DNA from: Calamus simplicifolius
Lineage: Eukaryota > Streptophyta > Magnoliopsida > Arecales > Arecaceae
Direction: 5' to 3'
Length of the DNA: 64,000 nucleotides
NCBI GenBank assembly: GCA_900491605.1
Contig: UESW01004556.1
Coordinates: 431,729 to 495,728 of the forward strand
In this document: one piece after another, positions 44,281 to 54,655 of the stretch
Numbering within the stretch: the stretch's first letter is position 1
Layout of the letters: each line of letters opens with the position of its first letter
Position numbers and translations under genes: made by a program
The notes under the pieces: generated by a model
The model's input: the letters and a program-made list of their open reading frames with translations, nothing else
Databases searched by the model: none
What the model was told of the DNA's origin: nothing

Positions 44281-47200
44281 GGGCCACCTGAGGAAGTTCG
44301 TCCAAAGGAACAACCCAGGAGCTCCCGGCCCATCAGCGCCTGCACCGCCGATGATTGATAACGCCCCGACGGAGAAGACGGTAGCGATGATCTCCTGGGG
44401 GGCAGGGGGCCCGCCGAAGAGACCGAGGGGGGAGGGAGGAGCGGAGGCTATAATTCCTTTTTTCGAAGAGGACCTAGAGGGGGTTGTAAACAAAGATGAT
44501 GATAGCGTCGTCGTATCCATGACAATCGCTAAGCACCCTGTAAAACGAATCCTGGTCGACAGTGGAAGTTCAGTAGATGTTTTAAACTACGACGCCTTTG
44601 TTCGCATGAACCTGTCGCATGATTTACTTCAACCTGTCGTCACGCCTTTGATGGGATTCACGGGGGATTCTGTGAGGGTCGAGGGGGAGATTACTCTTCC
44701 TGTGACAGCCGGAATGGCTCCGTGCCAGAGCACTGTCCTTATAAAGTTTTTGGTGGTCCGTGTGCCCCTGGCGTACAATGCGATTCTTGGGAGGCCCGGG
44801 CTCAACCTCTTGGATGCCGTCATTTCCACCAAGCGACTCCTAGTGAGGTTCCCAACCACCAGCGGGATCGGCGAGATGCGAGGAGAGCAGGACCTGCCGG
44901 CGCTATGCTATCACTTGGCCCCCAGTCCCCAGGGGCAGTGCTTGCACCACCGTCGACATCGACATCGGAAACTCTTGACCCACGGGACTTGGAGAGGAGG
45001 GGGGAACCGGCCGAGCGGCTGCTTACCTTCCCCCTCGGGGAGGACCCCGCGCAGACGGTTCGAGTCGGAGCTTCGCTTCCTGACGAAGCCCGTGACCAGC
45101 TCCTAACCTTTCTACGGGCCAACGCCGACGTCTTCGCGTGGTCAGCATCTGACATGCCCGGGATCCCGGAGGAGGTGATTACACACCAGCTCAACATCCG
45201 ACCAGAGTGCCGGCCCATCAGGCAGAAGAAAAGGAGTTTTGCTCCGGACCGGCAGAAGGCTGTCGACGAGGAGGTGCGGAAGCTGTTGGCGGCTGGCCAC
45301 ATTCGTGAGGTGCGCTACCCCGACTGGTTGGCGAATGTCGTGATGGTTCGGAAGGCCAGTGGGAGCTGGAGGATGTGTGTGGACTTCACCGACCTCAACA
45401 AGGCGTGCCCCAAGGACAGCTTTCCGCTCCCCCGAATCGACCAGCTGGTGGACGCCACTTCCGGGCACGGGACGCTCAGTTTCATGGATGCGTTCTCGGG
45501 GTACAATCAAATCAAGATGAGCTCAGTAGACGAGGAGGCAACCTCCTTTGTCACGGAGAAGGGGATCTACTGTTACAGAGTGATGCCTTTCGGGCTGAAA
45601 AACGCCGGGGCCACTTATCAAAGGTTGATGAACAAGGTTTTCGAGAATCAGCTGGGGCGCAATATGGAGGTCTATGTGGACGACATGCTGACTAAAAGCA
45701 CCAGCGCAGGAGACCATGTGACCGATCTCGGGGAGACTTTCGGCAATCTGCGCCGGTACCGAATGAAGCTCAACCCCCACAAATGCGCCTTTGGAGTGGC
45801 GGCCGGCAAGTTCCTGGGTTTCATGGTGACCCAGCGCGGGATCGAAGCCAACCCCGACAAGATCAGAGCTATCCTGGAGATGCGGCCCCCGGTCAGCAAG
45901 AAGGAGGTGCAGCGCCTGACGGGGAGGGTGGCGGCCTTGAGTCGTTTCATGTCAAGGTCGGCGGAGAGGTGTCTACCCTTTTTCAAGGCGCTGCGCAAGA
46001 TTAACGGCTTCGAGTGGACGAAAGAATGTCAGAGCTCCTTTGAAGAATTGAAGCAGTTTCTCTCCACTCCACCGCTGCTATCCAAGCCCGAAAATGGGGA
46101 GGAGCTCTTCCTGTATCTGGCCGCTTCCCCGGAGGCCGTCAGCTCGGTACTGGTGCACATGGATACCGACGGAACTCAGAAGCCGATCTACTACACCAGC
46201 AAAATACTCCATGACGCGGAGACCAGGTATTCAAAAACTGAGAAGATCATCTTCGCTCTGGTGGTCTCTACTCAGCGCCTTCGGCCTTATTTTCAAGCTC
46301 ATCCCATCGTGGTGCTTACGGATCAGCCCCTGCGAGCTATCCTGTCTCGCCCCGACACCTCCGGCCGGCTGGCTAAATGGGCCATCAAGCTAGGCGAGTT
46401 CGATCTGTCCATCCGACCGAGGTCAGCCATGAAGTCTCAGGTGTTGGCGGATTTCCTAGTCGAATGCTCCTGGACCAAGAAGGACATGGAGGAGGCGCAA
46501 CCGGAGGAGTTTGGGGACCCCCCCTCATCAGGGGAGGTGGAGGATTGGATCCTGCATGTGGACGGAGCGGCAAACTCCCAAGGGAGCGGTGCCGGGCTCA
46601 TCCTTGCAAGCCCGGAGGGAGATGTAGTAGAGTACGCCCTCAGATTCCAGTTCCCGGCGACCAATAATCAGGCGGAGTACGAAGCCCTGCTGGCGGGGTT
46701 GAGACTAGCCAAGGAATTGGGCGCGGGGCGCTTGAGGGCCTTTACCGACTCTCAGCTCATTTCTGGGCAAATTACTGGTGAATATGAGGCTAGGGACCCG
46801 GTCATGTCCCGTTACCTGAGCAAGGTGCAGTCCCAGGCGTCTCATTTTTCTTACTTCCGTGTCAGCTATATCCCCAGGGCAGAGAATGCCAGAGCTGACT
46901 CCCTGTCCCGCTTGGCCACTTCGGTCGATGGGGCGTTAGGGAGGACATACGTGGAGCATCTACCAGCCCCAAGCATTGAGACCGCGGAAGAAGTGTTGCC
47001 AGTGGAGCCGGAGCCCTCCTGGATGGATGCCTACATCCGATACTTGACCGACGGTACCCTCCCGGGGGACCCAGCGGAGGCCAAACAGCTTAGGCGAAGG
47101 GCCCCGAGATTCTTGATGATGGACGGGAAGCTTTATCGAAGATCATTCTCATATCCGGTCCTTAGGTGTGTAGGGCCATCGGAGTCGGATTATATCCTTA

Positions 47201-48249
47201 GGGAGATCCATGAAGGCATATGCGGGAGTCATCTGGGGGGCAGAGCCCTGGCTTACAAGGCTCTGCGCCAAGGGTACTTCTGGCTGACGATGAAGGAGGA
47301 CGCGGCCGAGCTTGTCAAGAAGTGTGATATCTGCCAACGTCATGCCAATATCCAGCGACAACCGACGTCTAACCTGACCCCCGTGATGGCGCCTTGGCCC
47401 TTTGCCCAGTGGGGCATGGATATCTTGGGTCCATTTCCCCCGGCTTCCGGGCAGCGAAAGTTCCTCTTGGTGGCGGTGGACCACTTCACCAAGTGGGTCG
47501 AAGCTGAGGCTTTGGCCAAGATTACCGAGAGCAAAGTAAGATCTTTTTTCTGGAAGTCAATCATATGTCGGTTTGGCCTGCCACGCACACTGGTCACCGA
47601 TAATGGCCGTCAGTTTGATAATGCACCTTTTCGGGAGTTCTGCTCCGAGCTGGGATTTTTCAAAGATTTACTTCCGTCGGACATCCTCAAACCAACGGGG
47701 CGGCTGAAGTGATCAACCGAATCATTCTCCAAGGACTGAAGTCTCGGCTGGACGGTTGCAAGGGACGTTGGGTAGAGGAGCTCCCCAACGTGCTATGGGC
47801 CTATCACACGACGCCTCGAGCCCCCACTGGAGACGCCATTCAGCCTAGTTTTTGGCTCAGAAGCTGTTATCCCCGTGGAGATCGGAGCACCTAGCCCCCG
47901 AGTGGAGGCTTACAGTGAAGAAGGTAATTCTGACCAACTGAGAGCCAACCTCGACCTGGTGGAGGAAATGCGGGGCAGGGCGCGGCTTCGAATGGCAACC
48001 TACCGGCAACGGGCCGCGAGGTACTACAACGCGCGTGTGCGCCCTCGAACGTTCCTACCAGGAGACCTAGTTCTCCGGCGGGCCGAGGTCTCAAAGCCAA
48101 CTGAAGGAGGTAAGCTAGCCCCTAACTGGGAAGGACCCTACCGGATCACCGAGACGCTGCACCACGGAGCTTATAAAATTGAAGGACTTGATGGGACGCC
48201 ACTTCCTAGGACGTGGAATGCGGATAACCTCCGCCGGTATTATCAGTAA
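44281..48249 (+). pseudogene. T3 Pol, nearly open: protease, RT, dual RNase H, integrase
   Basis: Protease RILVDSGSSVDVLNYDAF at about 44545-44600. A frameshift near 44930 leads into a 996-residue open stretch. RT: RSFAPDRQKAVDEEVRKLLA, DWLANVVMVRKASGSWRMCV, SGYNQIKMSSVDEEATSF, MPFGLKNAGATYQRLM and the catalytic VYVDDMLTKS (45670-45700). RNase H 1: LFLYLAASPEAVSSVLVHMD and VVLTDQPLRAILSRPDTS. Second, archaeal-type RNase H, diagnostic of Tat: WILHVDGAANSQGSGAGL, TNNQAEYEALLAGLRLA and SYIPRAENARADSLSRLA. Integrase: HEGICGSHLG..CDICQRH, GMDILGPFP, VTDNGRQF and NGAAEVINR (E). A one-base change in a T-run near 47657 and another near 47840 break the integrase. C-terminus TWNADNLRRYYQ at 48249. Confidence 0.92.
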
Positions 48250-48350
48250 TGTATCCATTTTTTTTTCATGTTAAGCATGTCTCCGTGTTTGTTTGGGTAT
48301 TCATCCCTTATTCAATGCTAACAAGATTCAATTTAGTTATCTGAATCTTC
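48250..48350 (+). other. T3 pol 3' untranslated segment
   Basis: 100 bases of T-rich unique sequence between the pol stop and the first 98-bp unit. No clear polyadenylation signal is seen before the array begins. Confidence 0.5.
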
Positions 48351-50220
48351 TCAAAGCCCTGCACCAGCCAGGCATAAGCCCAGTGTACCACTGGCAGAGC
48401 GGTGTACCACCGGCTCTCAACAACAAAAGCCCGGCACTTCGTCGGCACTCAAAGCCCTGCACCAGCCAGGCATAAGCCCAGTGTACCACTGGCAGAGCGG
48501 TGTACCACCGGCTCTCAACAACAAAAGCCCGGCACTTCGTCGGCACTCAAAGCCCTGCACCAGCCAGGCATAAGCCCAGTGTACCACTGGCAGAGCGGTG
48601 TACCACCGGCTCTCAACAACAAAAGCCCGGCACTTCGTCGGCACTCAAAGCCCTGCACCAGCCAGGCATAAGCCCAGTGTACCACTGGCAGAGCGGTGTA
48701 CCACCGGCTCTCAACAACAAAAGCCCGGCACTTCGTCGGCACTCAAAGCCCTGCACCAGCCAGGCATAAGCCCAGTGTACCACTGGCAGAGCGGTGTACC
48801 ACCGGCTCTCAACAACAAAAGCCCGGCACTTCGTCGGCACTCAAAGCCCTGCACCAGCCAGGCATAAGCCCAGTGTACCACTGGCAGAGCGGTGTACCAC
48901 CGGCTCTCAACAACAAAAGCCCGGCACTTCGTCGGCACTCAAAGCCCTGCACCAGCCAGGCATAAGCCCAGTGTACCACTGGCAGAGCGGTGTACCACCG
49001 GCTCTCAACAACAAAAGCCCGGCACTTCGTCGGCACTCAAAGCCCTGCACCAGCCAGGCATAAGCCCAGTGTACCACTGGCAGAGCGGTGTACCACCGGC
49101 TCTCAACAACAAAAGCCCGGCACTTCGTCGGCACTCAAAGCCCTGCACCAGCCAGGCATAAGCCCAGTGTACCACTGGCAGAGCGGTGTACCACCGGCTC
49201 TCAACAACAAAAGCCCGGCACTTCGTCGGCACTCAAAGCCCTGCACCAGCCAGGCATAAGCCCAGTGTACCACTGGCAGAGCGGTGTACCACCGGCTCTC
49301 AACAACAAAAGCCCGGCACTTCGTCGGCACTCAAAGCCCTGCACCAGCCAGGCATAAGCCCAGTGTACCACTGGCAGAGCGGTGTACCACCGGCTCTCAA
49401 CAACAAAAGCCCGGCACTTCGTCGGCACTCAAAGCCCTGCACCAGCCAGGCATAAGCCCAGTGTACCACTGGCAGAGCGGTGTACCACCGGCTCTCAACA
49501 ACAAAAGCCCGGCACTTCGTCGGCACTCAAAGCCCTGCACCAGCCAGGCATAAGCCCAGTGTACCACTGGCAGAGCGGTGTACCACCGGCTCTCAACAAC
49601 AAAAGCCCGGCACTTCGTCGGCACTCAAAGCCCTGCACCAGCCAGGCATAAGCCCAGTGTACCACTGGCAGAGCGGTGTACCACCGGCTCTCAACAACAA
49701 AAGCCCGGCACTTCGTCGGCACTCAAAGCCCTGCACCAGCCAGGCATAAGCCCAGTGTACCACTGGCAGAGCGGTGTACCACCGGCTCTCAACAACAAAA
49801 GCCCGGCACTTCGTCGGCACTCAAAGCCCTGCACCAGCCAGGCATAAGCCCAGTGTACCACTGGCAGAGCGGTGTACCACCGGCTCTCAACAACAAAAGC
49901 CCGGCACTTCGTCGGCACTCAAAGCCCTGCACCAGCCAGGCATAAGCCCAGTGTACCACTGGCAGAGCGGTGTACCACCGGCTCTCAACAACAAAAGCCC
50001 GGCACTTCGTCGGCACTCAAAGCCCTGCACCAGCCAGGCATAAGCCCAGTGTACCACTGGCAGAGCGGTGTACCACCGGCTCTCAACAACAAAAGCCCGG
50101 CACTTCGTCGGCACTCAAAGCCCTGCACCAGCCAGGCGCCCAGTGTACCACTGGCGGTGTACCACCGGCTCTCAACAGCCCGGCACTTCGTCGGCACTCA
50201 AAGCCCGCGCTCAAGCATAA
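48351..50220. repeat. 98-bp tandem array, 18 apparently perfect units plus decayed tail, in T3
   Basis: The unit starts TCAAAGCCCTGCACCAGCC and recurs every 98 bases from 48351 to 50017. All 18 full units read as identical. Unit 19 (50115-50197) has lost 15 bases in three small deletions, and a short unit-20 stub follows. Each unit contains GTGTACCACTGGC and GTGTACCACCGGC 21 bases apart and a hairpin-capable CCAGTGTACCACTGG. Because 98 is not a multiple of three, both strands give overlapping 75- to 89-residue frames at each repeat; these are artefacts. The array occupies the spacer between the 3' ends of pol and the antisense gene. Confidence 0.97.
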
Positions 50221-50630
50221 AACCCGGCTAACCGCCGGCGGATTGGCGCACCAAGGGTTCTTCGCAGTCAGGACCCGACGCTCTACCGGTCAGACCAAAG
50301 CCAAGTCCCGCGGGCATCAAGCCGCGCGCCAGACCAACGCCAGGTTCGATGCTTGATCAAGCGTCACGCCTATGGCTCCAAGGGCGCCTACCGGCCTAGT
50401 CTCCGGTCAGCGGTGCCCCCGCTCCCAAGATTCAACCCCACCTAACTTTAACTAGCGGGTTCATGTAATTAAGGCGGAACGGCGTGGGTAGGAAGGTGTT
50501 CCCTAGAATCGTCGGGACGAACGGACTCGTGTGGCCACATGTCAATCAAAAGTCAATAACAGTGCAAAAATCGTCGAGAAAGGTGCTTTCATTAATAGAA
50601 GGGATTACAAAACCCCGACATAGTCGGGCT
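50221..50630 (-). other. T3 spacer and 3' end of antisense transcript
   Basis: Between the array and the antisense stop codon. On the minus strand, 'tcccttctattaatgaaagc' (about 50586-50605) lies about 30-45 bases after the stop, where T2 has 'ttaataaagg', so it is probably the corresponding polyadenylation region with a degenerate signal. GC-rich and non-coding otherwise. Confidence 0.5.
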
Positions 50631-52902
50631 TACAGAAAAAAAGAAAGGCAGCAAAGTAACGGGTGCGAGTCAGGCTCCGCCGGTGCGGGTTCGTCATCGG
50701 AAGGGGACGGGTCCGACGATGGCTCTGGCTCAACCTCCAGGGCGCGAGGGAAATCTAGGTCCTTGGCCACTTTTTCTTTGGCATACTGGAATCCGTCGAG
50801 GAACGCGGCGGCTGAAGCTTCGGCTAGGTCGTCTGTGTAACGCTCAGACGACCTGTACTCTTCGACAAGCCTAGCAGCTCGAGTTTTTTCTGCGGCTAAG
50901 GCTTCCGCTGCGTCCCTCTCGGTTTCTCTGGCGCGACCTATCTCCTCCTTATGCCGGCCAGCCTCTTCTTTTGCCGCTTCGCCTCTGCCTCTCTCTCGCC
51001 GCTCTAGCCTCCTCCGACGCCGCTCCCGCCCGTTCCTCTGCCTCCCGAAGAGCCTCGGTTAGCTCCGAGATATGAATGTTCCTCGCCATAACCGCGCTCT
51101 CGGACTCCATCATCTGGGAGATCGCCGCGCGCGCGGTTGGCCTCGATCTCCGCTTTGCCCTCGGCGGCTCTTACCTCGCTGGCGCAGGACTCTTTGATCT
51201 CCCCAGTGCCTTCTCTGCTGCTTCTGCGCGATCCTGCATCTCCCGGAGAAGGTTCTTCTCCCCGCGGATCACTTCCCTAGCGGCCTTTAGGGAATGCACA
51301 ATCTGCGCGCACAAGCCTCAAGTCAGCAAAGTATGTATACATGAACAATAAGGGATAAAGGGCAAAAAGGTCGCCTACCCTGAACGCAGCGGCATAGGAT
51401 TCCCTGAAAAATTCGCCTGTCTTCTGACGACCGAGGCCTTCGGTGATCCTAGGATCCAGAACCGAGCCCAGGACCCGCTCGGCCAATAGCCATCACCCAG
51501 GAAGTCCAGGGGCGACCTGGATGCGTCCCCACTTCCCTCTGCCGCCTCTGACCTCCCCGGCCCTGTGGGCGGGTCGCCCCTAACCGGCCCCTCGGGGGCT
51601 GGACTGGTGGGACCGGATGGCCCCTCACCCCAGTCCCGGCTGGCACCAAATGAAGTCGCTCCCTCGGGAGCCGGGAGCCCTCCGGTCGGCACGGGCTCCC
51701 CCGCCACCGACTCTGCAGCGGTACCTCCCGCTGCGGCTCCAGCCTCCGGTGGAGTGTCGGCCGTGAGGTCGACCTCCGCGGGGACAGGGATGTGTTGCGG
51801 AATCCCGGGAGGGGAGGTCCTCGCTGGGGAGGAGGCCCTCGCGGAGGAGGAGGAGGCCCGGATCACCAAGCGCTTCGGGGCCGGGGCTTGCTGCCCCCCG
51901 GATGATCCTTCCCGACCCCTTTTCTTGATGACCTTTAACAATTTCGCCCTCGGAACCTTCATTGCTGCACAATGCAAGTCAAGTTTTCAGCAAAAAAAAA
52001 AAAAAAAAAAAAAAGAAGAAAGAAGAGCGGGATTTTTAGCTAAGTGCGAAGAGGACTTACCCCGATGGGAGACTAGGCCCGCCAACTCGAAGTTCTCCTC
52101 CCCTAGCAGTAGGGTGTACCGGGGAATCTCGGCAGTCAGCAAGGCCCCCATCGCTTCCCGGTCCCCAGGCTGGACGGTCGCGACATTCCCTCGGAGGTCG
52201 GGGTTCCCCACCGGGGCCGGACTTGATCGATATTAGCAAAAAAGAAACGGGGTTTCCACCCCTTAATCGATGAAGGCAAAAGGAGCTTAATGACCCTATT
52301 GGGTCGGGGCTGAAACACCCACCACCCTTCTGGGCCCGAAGAGAATAAAAGTTACGGAACAAACTGACCCTAGGGGTAATACCTAGGCGATGACAAAGGA
52401 TAACAAAGGCGCTAATTACCCGACAAGAGTTCGGGACTAGCTGGGAGGGGGTTAAAGAATAGAAGTCAAGGAGCGTGATAAAAAAAGGGTGGAAAGGAGG
52501 ACGGAGGCCTACCTGTAGGCAGACCTCGTAAAAGGCTACGCGACCGGGTCGGGAGGAGATAACCCGGTCGTCGGGGGTCGGAAGAAATAGTTTGATCTCC
52601 TGAGGGATCCGATAACGGGCCCGGATCCTTTCCAGATCCGACCGTGTCATCGAGGAGGCTACCCCCCCTGGGGATTCCTCCACCCTCGAGGAGGTCCCGA
52701 CCCCCGGCCGACGACCCCTCAACGAGGCTCCACCGGCAGCTCCACCGGCGGCTCCGCCGGCGGCCCGCCGCCGGGCCAAAGGAATGTGGTCCTCTGAATC
52801 AGAGGACCACTCGACTGGAGGAGAAGGAGAAGGGGTTTGGGGCCCCACAGAGGGAGGACGGTCCTCAGAACCGTCCTCCGATGTCCAAGAGGGTAGACTC
52901 AT
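50631..52902 (-). pseudogene. T3 antisense gene: Transposase_28 domain plus coiled-coil, three exons, broken
   Basis: Minus strand from ATG at 52902 (MSLPSWTSEDGSEDRP). Exon 1 52902-52061, intron 52060-51965 (GTAAGT, poly-T, GTGCAG), exon 2 51964-51379, intron 51378-51303 (GTAGGC..GCGCAG), exon 3 51302-50631. Exon 1 carries RIRARYRIPQEIKLFLPTPD, PFHPFFITLLDFYSLTPSQ, VPNSCRVISAFVILCHRLG and VSLFRNFYSLRAQ; a frameshift follows near 52315. Exon 2 is Pro/Gly/Ala-rich, with a frame change near 51490. Exon 3 gives a coiled-coil with frameshifts and then YRSSERYTDDLAEASAAAFL and GFQYAKEKVAKDL, matching the T2 C-terminus. Intron sites correspond to those of T2. Function unknown. Confidence 0.82.
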
Positions 52903-53408
52903 GAAAAAAGAAGAATCAAGATGAAAGAGGCTGACCTGGAGAAACAAGGAAAGCTGGACGCGAGCTTGCAGGTTGCAGGAGCACTAGGAGAACAGGCAGA
53001 GAGGAAGACGATGATGGGGTGGTATGGTGCCAGTTCCTTCCCCCTCGCCTGGCTTTGTGGGGTTTTCAAAACATCCCGCCATGTCCCGTCGGCCACGCGG
53101 CCCTTCACCATACGCTGGCTCGCCTCGAGGAATGCCCCAGCGCGCGGCGCGATACGCCCCCGACCGATGGTGGGGCCCCCGTTGATATCGCCGTAATGGG
53201 AAGAAATCATTACGCACCTTTCCGCGCGGACTTCGAAGAGCTGATCCTCACTTTCGAGGGCGATCGTGGCTGGCGTGGTACGGAAGGCCGTCTCTTTGCA
53301 TCCCCCGTACCGTCCGCATAAGGAACAAGGCTAGGGATCAGCCACGTGGAGAACGCCCCTTGGGCCTCAGCGGTGGGACCCGCTTCGCCCCAGGGGCGAG
53401 GGGGCATC
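52903..53408 (-). other. Upstream region of T3 antisense gene and PPT
   Basis: About 500 bases between the antisense ATG and the 3' LTR. No TATA box is evident on the minus strand, in contrast to T2. Bases 53393-53408 (GGGGCGAGGGGGCATC) form the polypurine tract of T3 on the plus strand. Confidence 0.5.
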
Positions 53409-54655
53409 TGATATGACTGATCCCAACGTCATCAGGCAGGGTAACGGCAGTCAGTCAACGTCATCAGGCAGGGTAACGGCAGTCAGTCATTTCCCCACCT
53501 CCGGCACCCCCTCGGGGTCGGGGGGGGTCATCATTTCTTAACCCCGGGGCCCCTACCAGCCTCGGGGTGAACTGTCATTTCCCCACCTCCGGTACCCCCT
53601 CGGGGTCGGGGTGGGGTCATCATTTCTTAACCCCGGGGCCCCTACCGGCCTCGGGGTGAACTGTCATTTCCCCACCTCCGGCACCCCCTCGGGGTCGGGG
53701 CGGGGTCATCATTTCTTAACCCCGGGGCCCCTACCGGCCTCGGGGTGAACGGTCATTTCCCCACCTCCGGCACCCCCTCGGGGTCGGGGGGGGTCATCAT
53801 TTCTTAACCCCGGGGCCCCTACAGCCTCGGGGTGAACGGTCATTTCCCCCCTCCGGCACCCCTCGGGGTCGGGGTGGGGTCATCATTTCTTAACCCCGGG
53901 GCCCCTACCAGCCTCGGGGTGAACGGTCATTTCCCCACCTCCGGCACCCCCTCGGGGTCGGGGTGGGGGTCATCATTTCTTAAACCCCGGGGCCCCTACC
54001 AGCCTCGGGGTGAACGGTCATTTTTCCACCTCCGGCACCCCCTCGGGGTCGGGGTGGGGTCATCATTTCTTAACCCCAGGGCCCCTACTGGCCTCGGGGT
54101 GCATGGTCGACACGCTATTCAACCGCCGAAGAAAATAGCAACTATCAGCATGCACGGTGCTCACGCATGATCTTCGGCACATGGCTGTGCCTTGCCGTAG
54201 TACCATTTAGTACTCCTGTAAAGTGTGCCCCGGTACGGAGGGTCACGCCTCATAACGATGTTTGGCGCGTTGCACGCCTCTGCGCGCCACCATGCCCTAC
54301 TAGGATGTACGACTCGCCGCCTCTAGCAATAGGAGCCCAGTCATCCATCGGTGACAGTACAAGAAAGGTCTTCCGAAGCTGCACGTCACGGTATTCAGAC
54401 AGGTATAAAGAGACATATTCAGGCTGTAAGGGGGATCCGAACTCGGGCTCTCTGAGCTTTCCTCCTCTCAGCAAAACCCTAACTGCCCCAGCTTCTCTTC
54501 GCGTGGGGTGGTTCCTTGTCTGAACCCAAGCCACTAACTTGATCGTCGGAGGGTCCCCACCGGTGCTACCGGTCCCCGGGACTTTTCTTGCAGGATTTCC
54601 CGGAGCGAGGCATCCGTCTTCCCCGACGTTCGACGGTGGTGACTTGGCGTCATCA
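53409..54655 (+). repeat. 3' LTR of T3
   Basis: 1,247 bp, same ends as the 5' LTR. It has about seven 89-bp units with several one- or two-base gaps (for example lost bases in the G-runs near 53520 and 53787), so it is two units shorter than the 5' LTR. Downstream unique sequence is nearly identical to the 5' LTR. Confidence 0.92.

Larger units (their letters stand above)
41274..54655 (+). mobile_element. Tat-lineage Gypsy element T3 (13.4 kb), best preserved
   Basis: 5' LTR 41274-42700, PBS, gag 42778, pol to 48249, 98-bp array 48351-50220, antisense Transposase_28 gene 52902 to 50631 (minus), polypurine tract GGGGCGAGGGGGCATC, 3' LTR 53409-54655. Target duplication GCTT(T): 41270-41273 and 54656-54660. 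Only a few single-base frameshifts separate gag-pol from an intact state; a 996-residue stretch of pol is open. The antisense gene is more decayed. Confidence 0.93.

Noticed and set aside
48351..50220. CRISPR-like regular repeat
   Set aside because: Units are 98 bases with no unique spacers, and the context is a plant retrotransposon.
48402..50356. Stack of identical 75- to 128-residue open frames on both strands
   Set aside because: They are a by-product of the 98-bp tandem array. The period is not a multiple of three, so each frame rotates and ends, and nothing suggests translation.
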